From Planctomycetota bacterium (lineage in GTDB: Bacteria > Planctomycetota > UBA1135 > GCA-002748355), in NCBI GenBank assembly GCA_002748355.1, contig PDSF01000039.1, positions 1-64,000 on the forward strand: a stretch of DNA of 64,000 nucleotides, read 5' to 3'. Shown here one piece after another: positions 20,401 to 27,956 of the stretch; position 1 is the stretch's first letter, and the number at the start of each line of letters is the position of its first letter. A program made the position numbers and the translations under genes. The notes beneath the pieces were generated by a model, which had not been told where the DNA came from, made no database searches, and was given only the letters and a program-made list of their open reading frames with translations.

Positions 20401-20487
20401 GCCGGACAGGGCGGCGAAGAAGGCCAAAAGGACCAAGACAAGCAGCCGGAAGACGCCGGTAAGAAGAACGAGGAGGAGGGCAAATGA
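17437..20487 (+). CDS. Large secreted Gln/Glu-rich coiled-coil protein
   Basis: About 1016 residues from the ATG at 17437, chosen because it gives a signal peptide (MNMLRWCASICLALGLAALS, cleavage near LKGQS) and lies just after the DUF4175 stop. The rest is almost entirely charged heptad-like helix rich in Gln, Glu, Ala, Arg and Lys, with poly-Gln patches such as LEQQQQEL near 685. A less repetitive block lies at about 760-900, followed by a short charged tail. No catalytic motif is seen. Such proteins could span the planctomycete periplasm or form a matrix around the DUF4175 partner. Its stop overlaps the next ATG by four bases. Confidence 0.72.
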   Translation: MNMLRWCASICLALGLAALSPAALKGQSTNKAEDPKQEARRRWAEEQQELIRRAERLGRLMQRLQDRYAAEGRDNYVRLLEQGRKHLKNSGLLQRLTTAKTALQGAQTNKALDAQRKAVGDVEKLLQILLDRRSVEDLESEAKRVKEQLRKLAELSSEQRKLRQRVEKLRQQSEKAPERRIRQQIQHLVQEQRQLAQENAERGKALQDRLERSLKAVEQLKQQDGELAQLLQQEQERKPTSKAPSLERLVENARKALQQQQGAGQSRSIAEEFAKAAESRSRSGATREERESMAKSLERLAKELEGQAQNRQEQAAAASPAEQEQDPSSKALKEAAENLRQRATGMQKASEAKAVAEELNNAAAAMRRLSEQQSRDAETRHRQNREATQQAAEQAAQEASQQDPKEQKQRQEHLKQAAKSMEDAAERLAASRQQKNPRRSLVRAEAAAQKALRELMSAAQEERARQTRPSTQARRMSDRAQELSRQIEDEAGSNQRAENAAKQLAKASEELRAAEEAARQAERQAGQQQAPQENPLQGEAQRQQELAKAERRRQSARQALDQASEELKQELQQMRAQAQTATPEAQAKQQKLQEQAEQLEQEMKQAARQGELSPEQQASAQPRVAEALQAMQRAQEQLQQGSPRSAAREQSRAAEQLEQAQRALEQNRPLGEEQRQQLQQLEQQQQELARQILELARRIDPKKNAEAKEDLKEAARRARRAGQRMQQQDPQGAQEAQQQAQQKLDEARKKLKKEEDRYLSLRQEELLFKIAEEVLALLDKQKQISSKSLELVSELGEKTRIPRRMRGPIQELGRQQGEMAERAEFLAEALAKEGTLIFTYVLESIALDCKELRRLMATRRPKLDRYVLGIQEEIGERLQSLLDALRREMQKKREEQKKPEQKPEDEKQQQENSNQGERAKRLVPDSAELKMLKALEIEVRTRIEGFLRLRERLGSAFGASEAATLNRLSLRHARLSELFAEFLKTRGIAGQGGEEGQKDQDKQPEDAGKKNEEEGK

Positions 20488-21218
20488 TGCGCTCGAAGGT
20501 CACTAGCATCGCGCTGCTTCTGTTCGCAGCCATCTTCGCGGCCCCGCGCCCAGCCCCAGCTCAGGCCGACGGCAAGGCCAAGGAGCTCATCGAGAAGATC
20601 CGCAAGGAGATGGCCGAAATCGACCGGCTGCTGAACCAAGCCAGCAATCAAGCCGCCACTAGCGGGGCGTCCTCCAGCGGCGCTAAGGCCGGTAGCGAAG
20701 GAGCATCCTCCAACAAGCCTGCTGGCCAGGACGAGGTCGGCAGCTCGCTGCGCAAGACCATCAAGTCCCAGAACGAGGTCATCAAGAAGATCGACGAGCT
20801 GCTTGAGATGGCCCAGCAGCAGCAGAAGCAACAGCAAAAGCAGCAACAGCAGCAGCAGAAGCAACAGCCGAAGGACGAAGAAGAGCGTCAACGGCAGCAG
20901 CAAGAGCGCGAACGAGACCGGCGCATGCAGGAGAACCCAGATCTCGTTCGCCAAAAGGAACAGCCAAAGAGCAGTCGCGAGCAGCGCCCCAATAAAGGCT
21001 CCGAGAAAGAAAAAACCGAAGGCAAGAAGCGCCGGGCCAAGACTCCGCCCCCTCAGGATGCCAGTGAGCGCCTGAACGGAGATGCCAAGGCCGGCGTCTG
21101 GGGCCAGCTCCCCAAGTATCTGCAGGGCATCTTCCGTCGTGGCGGGCGCCCCGAAGTCCCGGCTAAGTACCGCCGCTTCGAACGCGAGTTCTACAAGCGC
21201 AGCAACAAGAAGAAGTAG
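20484..21218 (+). CDS. Secreted poly-Gln/charged protein
   Basis: 244 residues with a clear signal peptide (ALLLFAAIFAAPRPAPAQA, cleavage near residue 27). A short helical part (AKELIEKIRKEMAEIDRLL) and a Ser/Ala-rich linker precede a Gln-rich run at about 109-130 encoded by CAG/CAA repeats. A strongly basic/acidic tract follows, then a short C-terminal region with VWGQLPKYLQGIFRR that looks folded. It overlaps the upstream coiled-coil gene by four bases. It resembles a smaller companion of that protein. Function is not recognisable. Confidence 0.65.
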   Translation: MMRSKVTSIALLLFAAIFAAPRPAPAQADGKAKELIEKIRKEMAEIDRLLNQASNQAATSGASSSGAKAGSEGASSNKPAGQDEVGSSLRKTIKSQNEVIKKIDELLEMAQQQQKQQQKQQQQQQKQQPKDEEERQRQQQERERDRRMQENPDLVRQKEQPKSSREQRPNKGSEKEKTEGKKRRAKTPPPQDASERLNGDAKAGVWGQLPKYLQGIFRRGGRPEVPAKYRRFEREFYKRSNKKK

Positions 21219-21224
21219 CCTCCT

Positions 21225-22451
21225 TTGCTGCCCTCGCCTCCCCTATCGCGGCTTGATAAGCATCGGCTGCCGGAGCGCGTTTTCGCTCTGGTTGCCGGCT
21301 TGGTTCTAAGCTGCGCGCTTAGCCAAACGCCGCTAGCAGCCCAGGCAGCGCGGCCCGCCGAGCCGAGCCCCGACAGCAAGAGCCGAGACAGCAAGATCAG
21401 CGATAAGGCCCCGCGCCGCTTCTTGGAGATGCGCCAACTCCTCGGCGCCGATCTGCTGCAAATGGCCGAGGGCATGAGCAGGAAAGCCTGTGCCGGGCTT
21501 GCGGCCCTGCAGGGGCGCGACGGCTCCTTCGCGCTGCGCCCCGCCAAGAATCCCGCCCCGGTCGCGGTCACCGCCCTCTCCACCATGGCGCTGCTCTCCT
21601 TTGGTCACCTGCCAGGGCGCGGCAAGTACGGGCCGGTGGTCGAGCGGGCCACCCGCTACCTGCTGATGCAGCAGCGCGGCCCCGGCGAGAAGGCCGAGGG
21701 CTATATCGGGGCTGAGTCCGACAAGTACAGCAAGATGCACGGCCACGGCTATGCGACGACTTGCCTGGCCCAGCTCTACGGCATGCTGCCGCGCGGCGCC
21801 GAGGCCCTCGTCGATGGGCGTAGGCTGCGGCGAGCTTTGGAGAGTTCGGTCTCGGTGATATGCAGCAGCCAGGAGAAGCAAACCGGGGGCTGGAGTTACG
21901 AACCGGTGCCGGTGGCGCACGAGGGTTCGATCACCATCTGCGTGGTGCAGGCGCTTAGGGCCTGTAAGGACGCCGGAATCCAGGTCAACTCCAAGGTCAT
22001 CTCCCGCGCCGTCCGCTACGTCGAACTCTCGCAAAAGCCGGATGGGAGCATCCGCTACCAGCTGGGCAGCTCCAACAGCAGCGTCGCCCTCACCGCCGCC
22101 GCCGCCGCAACGCTGCAGGCCTCGGGCCAGTACGAGAGTCCGGTGCTGGCCAAGGCCTTGGCCTTTTTGATCGACAGCAGCCCGATCTACTCCGACCCTG
22201 GTGGCGTGCGCAGCGCCCACAAGCGCTTCCCCTATTACGAACGCCTCTACGTCGGCGAAGCCCTGTTTTCGGCTCGCGACCTGAGCCACTTCCACAAGTG
22301 GTATCCCCGCCTGGTCAAAGGCCTGGCCCAGACCCAAGATCCCAATACCGGTCTCTGGACCAGCCGTGAATACAGCAGCGCCTACGCAAGCGCGATGAAC
22401 CTCCTGGTCCTCTCCCTCCCGTTTCAGCTGCTCCCCATCCACCAACGCTGA
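21225..22451 (+). CDS. Second secreted terpenoid-cyclase-fold protein
   Basis: 408 residues if it starts at the TTG at 21225, six bases after the previous stop. No ATG gives the signal peptide seen here (hydrophobic core FALVAGLVLSCALS, cleavage near LAAQA). The repeats parallel the 13856-15022 protein: ACAGLAALQGRDGSF, AVTALSTMALLSFGHLPGRG, VVERATRYLLMQ, GYATTCLAQLYGM, and a Gly/Trp motif in QTGGWSYEPVP. It ends the 20-kb cluster. No cyclase DXDD motif was seen. Two related toroid proteins bracketing DUF4175 and the coiled-coil proteins suggest they act in one assembly, perhaps as a heteromer. Confidence 0.78.
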   Translation: MLPSPPLSRLDKHRLPERVFALVAGLVLSCALSQTPLAAQAARPAEPSPDSKSRDSKISDKAPRRFLEMRQLLGADLLQMAEGMSRKACAGLAALQGRDGSFALRPAKNPAPVAVTALSTMALLSFGHLPGRGKYGPVVERATRYLLMQQRGPGEKAEGYIGAESDKYSKMHGHGYATTCLAQLYGMLPRGAEALVDGRRLRRALESSVSVICSSQEKQTGGWSYEPVPVAHEGSITICVVQALRACKDAGIQVNSKVISRAVRYVELSQKPDGSIRYQLGSSNSSVALTAAAAATLQASGQYESPVLAKALAFLIDSSPIYSDPGGVRSAHKRFPYYERLYVGEALFSARDLSHFHKWYPRLVKGLAQTQDPNTGLWTSREYSSAYASAMNLLVLSLPFQLLPIHQR

Positions 22452-23049
22452 GCGGAGGCCCTCGTGGAGTATCTAGAGCATGGAAACCCCAAGGCAGGAA
22501 AAACAAGCTCGCAAACGCCGCAAGTTGATGATCTTCGAGGCGAGTGATCATCAGGGCGACGGCAAAGGAAAATGCGAAGCTGATCCCAGGCGCCGGGTAC
22601 TTTGCTAACGGTGCCGACGAGTTCTTAGAGCGGAAGGCTCCGAGCACCTCCTGGACACCGGCAACACTTGGGTGGCGAACGCATTTCCGGAAGCCGGCAT
22701 ACCAGCATCGCTCTGGCCCCCCTTCGACTCTCCTGTCTTCTGGCAGCTGCCGAATCAGGAGGGGAAGGAATCACAGCTCTGGGCTCCAGCTTCTAGCCGG
22801 CCCTAGTTCCTCAACCGTGAAAAAGCCCCTCCCCAAGCCTCAAAAAGTTTGGAAACACCAAGGCAAGCCGCTGAGAATCTCCTGGCCCCGCATTCGGTCG
22901 CATCGCCAGCCGCTGCCCGCGACTGTTCCTAGTGGCTTGATTGTGCCATCTTTCATCTCCTGGGCCCGACGAAGGCAGCCAAGGCCAGCGCCGATCAAGA
23001 TCAACGGCTCTCTCCCGTCCGCCAAGCGCTTCACTGAAGGAGGTGAAGG
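22452..23049. other. 598-bp gap without a supported gene
   Basis: The frames here lack recognisable domains. A 41-codon frame from an ATG at 22480 (beginning METPRQEKQARKRRK) has no ribosome site. A 16-bp near-repeat, ggaaac-c/a-ccaaggca, appears at about 22482 and 22851. The final bases carry the strong ribosome site of the next gene. Confidence 0.5.
23037..23045 (+). promoter_or_regulatory. Strong Shine-Dalgarno sequence
   Basis: AAGGAGGTG lies four bases before the ATG at 23050. This near-perfect anti-16S match is unusual for this window and fixes that start. Confidence 0.85.
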
Positions 23050-23430
23050 ATGGCTCCTTACCGCGCGTACTCTCTCCTGGCCTCGCTGTACCTGATCTCC
23101 AAGATCATCTACTTCTCACTAGGCTTCATTTGCTTTGGCGGCCTGCTGCACGGTCTTGCCGCAAGCGCCGCAACCTTGGGTGCCGCCTTCTTCGCCTCGC
23201 GCGGGAAGGCAGGCAAGCACTCTGCCCTCTTCCACTGGCTGATGGTCTTGTTTCCCCTCCTGATCCTCCCGCTCACGCCGAGCATCATGATGTTCAACCT
23301 GGGCGACAAGATCTTGGTCAGCAACAAGGTCGTGATCTTCGTGATTTGGGAACTGATCGCTGGGGCACAAGTCCTCCTCGCCTTTGCCGCATTCGGCCAA
23401 TCAAAGGCTTTAGACAAAAGCCCCGCTTGA
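23050..23430 (+). CDS. Small four-helix membrane protein
   Basis: 126 residues with four predicted membrane helices at roughly 7-27, 30-48, 63-80 and 92-115. The linkers are short and the C-terminus is polar (QSKALDKSPA). It has the best ribosome-binding site in the window. No family was recognised. It is the first of a run of small co-directional genes of unknown role (PH-like protein, interrupted small ORF, 117-residue protein, lipoprotein). Base composition matches its surroundings. Confidence 0.7.
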   Translation: MAPYRAYSLLASLYLISKIIYFSLGFICFGGLLHGLAASAATLGAAFFASRGKAGKHSALFHWLMVLFPLLILPLTPSIMMFNLGDKILVSNKVVIFVIWELIAGAQVLLAFAAFGQSKALDKSPA

Positions 23431-23476
23431 CCCGCAAACGCTGTCGTATTCCCCTGAGCAACAGAGAGAAAGAGCC

Positions 23477-23866
23477 ATGAGCGACGTTATCTTACAAAAG
23501 AAGGGGGCCAACTTTTTTGGCTTCGAAAGGGTCGACGAAAACGGCAACACGCATGCAAACGTTCTCGTCGCAAGAGGCAGCGGCGAACTCACCCTGAGCG
23601 CAGAAGCGCTGCATTTCTCCCAGTGGCTCACGAAGAAGGAAATCACCATCCCGATCCAAGCCATCCTCAAGGTCGAGATCGCCAAGTCCCACAACCTCAA
23701 AAGAATGTGGCCGGCAAAGGTCCTCAGGGTGTTTCACCGCAGCGAAGACCAGATCCTGGTTTTCGGCGTCAGCCTCGGCGGCAAATTCAGCCTCACCAAG
23801 GGCTTTAAAGACGAAGCCTTTATCTGGAAAGATCGGCTCGATGCGATGCTCGCAGGCCGAGACTGA
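23477..23866 (+). CDS. Hypothetical protein, possibly PH/GRAM-like
   Basis: 129 residues, soluble, 46 bp after the membrane protein and preceded by AGAGAAAGAG. It has alternating beta strands (GELTLSAEALHFSQWL, EITIPIQAILKVEIAK, AKVLRVFHRSEDQILVFGV) and a C-terminal helix ending in a DRLDAML-type sequence. This is the strand-plus-helix pattern of PH/GRAM-like domains, inferred only from appearance. With the neighbouring membrane protein it might form a small membrane-associated pair. No catalytic residues are evident. Confidence 0.65.
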   Translation: MSDVILQKKGANFFGFERVDENGNTHANVLVARGSGELTLSAEALHFSQWLTKKEITIPIQAILKVEIAKSHNLKRMWPAKVLRVFHRSEDQILVFGVSLGGKFSLTKGFKDEAFIWKDRLDAMLAGRD

Positions 23867-23932
23867 TCGAGACGGCTCCCTGCTTGCCCCGATCCTTTCG
23901 CACCTCGAACGGATCAAGCCCCCAGGAATCCC

Positions 23933-24220
23933 ATGGACATAAACTTCTTCTTCCTCTGGCTCGCCTTCTGACGCAATAACAATAAGACACGCAAGAAGAT
24001 CGGCCGCTCCGAAAGAAGACGCCGCCGCTCCCAACACAGCGCGAACAAGAAGCTAGGCAGGCGCATCGAGAGCCTGGAAAAGGAAGTCGACGAGCTGCAG
24101 CTCACCGTAGCCGCCCGCACTCGCGACCAAATCGAACGTGAGCACATTGACAGGGCCGACATCGAGAGGATCCTCGCAGCACAAGAGAAGAACCCGCCAT
24201 CCGCTGACGAAGACGCGTAG
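23933..24220 (+). pseudogene. Small basic coiled-coil ORF interrupted by an in-frame TGA
   Basis: An AGGA ribosome site (23924-23927) lies five bases before the ATG at 23933. Twelve codons (MDINFFFLWLAF) are followed by TGA at 23969-23971. The same frame then stays open for 82 codons to TAG at 24218-24220. It encodes an Arg/Lys-rich segment (RKKIGRSERRRRR), a coiled coil (RRIESLEKEVDELQL), and an end with ERILAAQEKNPPSA. The hydrophobic start, basic patch and coiled coil recall phage-shock PspB in layout, without proof of homology. TGA for TGG (Trp), a recent nonsense mutation, or UGA recoding are all possible. No in-frame ATG lies after the TGA. Confidence 0.55.
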
Positions 24221-24377
24221 CGGGCAAGAGAGCGGAGGCCTCCAGCGCTAGAGGGACCGGGAAGCCACGCCCCTGCCGGAGCAGGCGCAGCAACTTGCCT
24301 TGACATGCCTCGCCCCCCGCTGTTCAAAGGCCCTTGTTACCGCACCCAGCCGCCTGCGCTCTCGAATGGAGGCTTCC

Positions 24378-24731
24378 ATGGTGTTCATCGCCAACCGGGC
24401 AGAGTTCGACGCCTACCTGGACGACCCGGACCTGACTCTCCTACTCTGCTTCGACGGCCAAGGACGCGGCCGGCCCATCCACGATCTCGCCGAGAGGAAG
24501 CTCAAAGAGCCCTGGCGTGTCGTCCTGCTCATGGACGATGTCTCCCTACTCCGCAAGCAAGAGCGCGAGAACTGGGGCGCCGATAATGACGGCTACATCG
24601 TCCTGGGCGTCAACCTAAAGGGCCAGCGCGTCTTCGTAGAGTCAGGAGGACTCGACGCACTCTCGCTCGCCCGTGGTGGTCCCTCGATCCTGCGAATCCG
24701 GCAAGCCTTTGCCCGAGGAGACCAGGCATGA
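24378..24731 (+). CDS. Hypothetical 117-residue protein
   Basis: The start at 24378 (MVFIANRAEF) is chosen for the TGGAGG ribosome site just upstream; an in-frame ATG at 24366 is less well placed. The protein is small, soluble and alpha/beta: LTLLLCFDGQGRGRP, WRVVLLMDDVSLL, GYIVLGVNLKGQRVFV, then a C-terminal helix. No family was recognised. Its stop overlaps the following lipoprotein start by four bases, so the two are probably translationally coupled and may work together. Confidence 0.65.
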   Translation: MVFIANRAEFDAYLDDPDLTLLLCFDGQGRGRPIHDLAERKLKEPWRVVLLMDDVSLLRKQERENWGADNDGYIVLGVNLKGQRVFVESGGLDALSLARGGPSILRIRQAFARGDQA

Positions 24732-26851
24732 CTCACGTCACGATCAAGCCCAAGCACAGAAGACCCGCTTCCCTAGCAGCCCTCCTCCTGCTCGCCCTGC
24801 TCTGCGCCTGCGCCTCGGAGCCGCGCTACCGCGAAGCCCGCAAGCAGGTCGAGCAATCGCTGCGCATCGTGGAGGTCGACCGCTTCGGCCAGCGTCGCGA
24901 GTTGAGCGCTGTGCAACCTGTGGGGGTGCCCTTCGCCGGTAAGGCCCGAGCCACTCGACTGCCCGCCCCCGGCTTCGTCGATCTCGACAGCAGCATTGAG
25001 ATCCAAATCAACAAGGATGCTCTGAGTCCGGCCGCGAGTTCCGTTCTCTCGGAGTCTCGTTCGGAGCAGCTCTTACGAGAGAGGAAGAGCATCCACCAGG
25101 TTCTCGAAGGTCTGCAGGATGTGCTCGACGCGCGCGCGACGGCGCTCCGCGCCTTCGCGGCTCTTCGCAAGGCACGCGCGAGACAGGAGGGACAGCCCGG
25201 AGCTACGGAAAAGGAGGTCCCGGCCCTGCGCCGAAGATTCGTCCGGGCACGGCGCAGCTTCGCTGCGCTGGAGCATGCTCTCATCGAACGCATCAAGCAG
25301 CTGTGGGAAAAGCAGGCCCCCCGCCTTTTCGAGGACCTCGACGATCGCAGCGGCAGCTACCTGGATCTACGGAGCTTCCTCAGGCAGCGCATCCGCGAGC
25401 TCGACGCCAAGCAGGACGCACTTGCCCGTGAACTCGCGGCGCGGAAACGAGAACTACGCATCTCCGCCTTCCTCGACAGTGCTTCCGAGCGCTCGCAGGT
25501 CCACGTCCCCGGCTACGATGACCTCGACGAGGGCCGCGTCGAGCATCGCAGGCGCTTCGGGCTCAGCTTGAGCGAGGAAGAGCGCCAGCGCCTGCGCGCG
25601 CAGTGGCAGAGCAGCGTCGCCCTCGCTACCGGACTGGAGAGCTTCCGCAAGGGCGAGAGCGACTTCGAAGCGCTGCTGACGCGCCTGGCTAACAGCAGCG
25701 CGCCAGAGCTGCGCAAAGCCCTGGCCAAAGCGCGGGCGCTGCACGAGAGCCTTCGCGACCTGGACCTGCGGGCCCTTGCCCGGGACACGCGCCGCGATTT
25801 TGAAGAGCTGCTGAGCAAGGCCGAGGCAGCGGCAAATGAGCTCGGCGAAACGGCAGTCCGCAAGCTACGAAGGCTCCCCAAGCTTTGGGCGGATCGGCTA
25901 ACCCTAAGCCTGGAGCTGGGGGAGTGGCTGCGGGAGGCCTATGAACTCGAACGCCGCCTGCAAAAGCTGCGGCCAGAAAGCCTGGTCGAGCTGCTCCTCG
26001 ACGCACGCAGCTTCGTCGACAAGACCATGCGACTGGCGCAGACCAAGCCCGCGCTCTGGTTCGCAGCGGCGAAGGCAAGCTTTCGCGACTTGCTCGATCG
26101 TGAACTCGCCGAACTGAGTACGGAGCTGCGCGATCGCGTGCAGGCGCTAGTGCAGGAAGCCGCCGCAACCCGTCTGATGCAGCGACTGGAGCGACTGCGG
26201 CTGCTCTGGGAGGACAGCCACAAGCTCCTGGAGGAGCTAGGCCAGCTCTTTGGCGGCCTGCAGAGCGGGCTTGGCGCCTTGCCGCCACTCCCAGATCTAA
26301 ACGGCTTCCGCATTCCGCTCGAGGAGATCCGCGACACCCGCATCGAGCTCACCCGAACGCCCCGCCGCGAGGGCGAGCAACTCCGGGTGCGCGTCCAGCT
26401 CCTTCCTGCTGACGGCCAAAAACCCCTCGATGAGGCAGAACTGGGCCTGGAGATCCATAGCTTCGGCTGGAACGCCCGGCTCTCTCCTGCAGTCATGCTC
26501 GTGCGCCCCACCGAGCTGCGCAGCCGCGAGGAGTCCTTCGCCTTCGCCCCGGTCCTCTCCTGGCTGCACCGCTACACGACACGGCCGCAGGACTCCGGCC
26601 TCTACCCCGGGATCGCCCGCGCCCTCGACCCAGGCTTTGGCATCCACGCGAGCTTCCTCAACTTCGACCCCGACAAAGACGTCGAAATCGGCCTCGGAGC
26701 GACCCTGTCGCTCTGGAGCGAACGCCTGCAGTTCGGTGCCGGAGTCAATCTGATGGCCGATGACCGCGAAGATGGTCGCTACTACTTCTTCGTCGGCTCG
26801 GACCTGATCTCACTTCTTCACACGATCACGGGAGGAAGCTCCGGGCGCTAA
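24728..26851 (+). CDS. Large coiled-coil lipoprotein
   Basis: 707 residues. A basic N-terminus, a hydrophobic stretch (SLAALLLLALLCAC) and Cys28 preceded by Ala suggest a lipoprotein signal. Residues about 100-520 are charged amphipathic helices (heptad-rich, many Arg/Glu/Leu). The last 180 residues turn to beta structure: RIELTRTPRREGEQLRVRVQL, then GIHASFLNF, VEIGLGATLSLW and LQFGAGVNLMADD. These resemble strands of a small outer-membrane-type domain. No catalytic motif is visible. It is coupled to the 117-residue gene upstream. A role as an envelope spacer or anchor is an inference. Confidence 0.68.
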   Translation: MTHVTIKPKHRRPASLAALLLLALLCACASEPRYREARKQVEQSLRIVEVDRFGQRRELSAVQPVGVPFAGKARATRLPAPGFVDLDSSIEIQINKDALSPAASSVLSESRSEQLLRERKSIHQVLEGLQDVLDARATALRAFAALRKARARQEGQPGATEKEVPALRRRFVRARRSFAALEHALIERIKQLWEKQAPRLFEDLDDRSGSYLDLRSFLRQRIRELDAKQDALARELAARKRELRISAFLDSASERSQVHVPGYDDLDEGRVEHRRRFGLSLSEEERQRLRAQWQSSVALATGLESFRKGESDFEALLTRLANSSAPELRKALAKARALHESLRDLDLRALARDTRRDFEELLSKAEAAANELGETAVRKLRRLPKLWADRLTLSLELGEWLREAYELERRLQKLRPESLVELLLDARSFVDKTMRLAQTKPALWFAAAKASFRDLLDRELAELSTELRDRVQALVQEAAATRLMQRLERLRLLWEDSHKLLEELGQLFGGLQSGLGALPPLPDLNGFRIPLEEIRDTRIELTRTPRREGEQLRVRVQLLPADGQKPLDEAELGLEIHSFGWNARLSPAVMLVRPTELRSREESFAFAPVLSWLHRYTTRPQDSGLYPGIARALDPGFGIHASFLNFDPDKDVEIGLGATLSLWSERLQFGAGVNLMADDREDGRYYFFVGSDLISLLHTITGGSSGR

Positions 26852-26900
26852 ATGCCTGGAGTATCCTCTAAGCCGCGGCCTAGGAGCGGGGAGCGAAGCG

Positions 26901-27956
26901 ATGCCAGCCAAGAAACGCAGTGCCAAACACAAGAAGGCCAAGAAAGCCAAAAGGACCCAAAAGCGTCCCTCCAGCAGGTCGCGGGCGCCAGCCACCCGCC
27001 CCTACCGCGTCCTGGCTCTGGACGGCGGCGGTATTCGTGGACTCATGACCGCCGTCTGGCTAGAAGCCCTGGAGAAGCGCCTCCAGCGCGAACTGGGACA
27101 ATCGCTGACCGAGAGCTTCGACCTGGTTGCCGGCACCTCCACCGGCAGCATCCTGGCCTGCGCCATCTCCTCCGGGCTGAGCGCCTCCGAGATACGGCAG
27201 ATGTATGTCAAGGAGGCCGCCGCCATCTTCCCCGGCCGACTCTCCAGGATCTGGAGTCGTCTCGGTCGCTTCTTCGACGAAGGTCTCAGCGCGCCCAAAT
27301 ACGATGGCCTTGGACTCGAGGCAGCGCTGCGGCGGCTCTTCGGTGACCTGCGCTTCGGCGAACTCCAGATCAAGCCAACCCTGGTGACCAGCTACAACAC
27401 GCTCACCCGCTGCGCCACCGTATTCAAGAACACGCGCGAGCGCTTCGCCGATCTTTGCGTCTGGGAGCTCACCAAGGCCTCGTCAGCGGCCCCGACCTAC
27501 TTTGCCGCGCAGCTGCTCAGCGTCGATGGCGTCGAGGCTCCCTACATCGACGGAGGCCTCGCCGCCAACAACCCCGCCGCCTGCGCCATCGCCGAGGCCA
27601 TTCGCGACTCAGGGCGCCCGCTAAGCGAGATCGTCGTGGCCTCCTTCGGCACCGGCGAGTCCACCCGCTCCATCAGCATCAAAGAGGCCCAGGAATGGGG
27701 CGCACTGGAATGGGCCATTCCGGTCATCGACGTCCTGATGGACGGCGCCGCCGACACAACCGAATACATCGTTAAGCAGCTACTCGCCCCCGAGCATTAC
27801 TTCCGCTTCCAAACCCCGCTCGACGACGCCTACGACGACATGGACAACGCCGATAACACCAACCTAGGTGCCCTGCAAAACCTCGCGTTGGCCTACCTCC
27901 GCAAGCGAGAGGTTAAGCGGGGTATTGAGCGGCTCACAGAGCTGCTGCGCTCCTAA
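26901..27956 (+). CDS. Patatin-like phospholipase with histone-like basic N-terminus
   Basis: 351 residues. The patatin hallmarks are complete: oxyanion-hole motif DGGGIRG (41-47), nucleophile elbow GTSTGS with Ser80, and catalytic DGG in YIDGGLAANNP near 217. It should be a Ser/Asp lipid acyl hydrolase. Residues 1-34 are an Ala/Lys/Arg/Ser/Pro tail (MPAKKRSAKHKKAKKAKRTQ at its start) resembling histone H1 tails. It could bind nucleic acid or acidic membrane. The C-terminus contains a helix typical of bacterial patatins. It lies 49 bp after the lipoprotein gene. No CD-NTase or other CBASS gene is adjacent, so a defence role is not supported. Confidence 0.88.
   Translation: MPAKKRSAKHKKAKKAKRTQKRPSSRSRAPATRPYRVLALDGGGIRGLMTAVWLEALEKRLQRELGQSLTESFDLVAGTSTGSILACAISSGLSASEIRQMYVKEAAAIFPGRLSRIWSRLGRFFDEGLSAPKYDGLGLEAALRRLFGDLRFGELQIKPTLVTSYNTLTRCATVFKNTRERFADLCVWELTKASSAAPTYFAAQLLSVDGVEAPYIDGGLAANNPAACAIAEAIRDSGRPLSEIVVASFGTGESTRSISIKEAQEWGALEWAIPVIDVLMDGAADTTEYIVKQLLAPEHYFRFQTPLDDAYDDMDNADNTNLGALQNLALAYLRKREVKRGIERLTELLRS

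Noticed and set aside
22480..22605. 41-codon frame beginning METPRQEKQARKRRK
   Set aside because: No ribosome site, no recognisable family, and it lies in a gap with decayed sequence.
26901..27956. CBASS-type phospholipase effector
   Set aside because: No CD-NTase, E1/E2 or other CBASS genes lie beside the patatin; only small hypothetical genes and a lipoprotein do.
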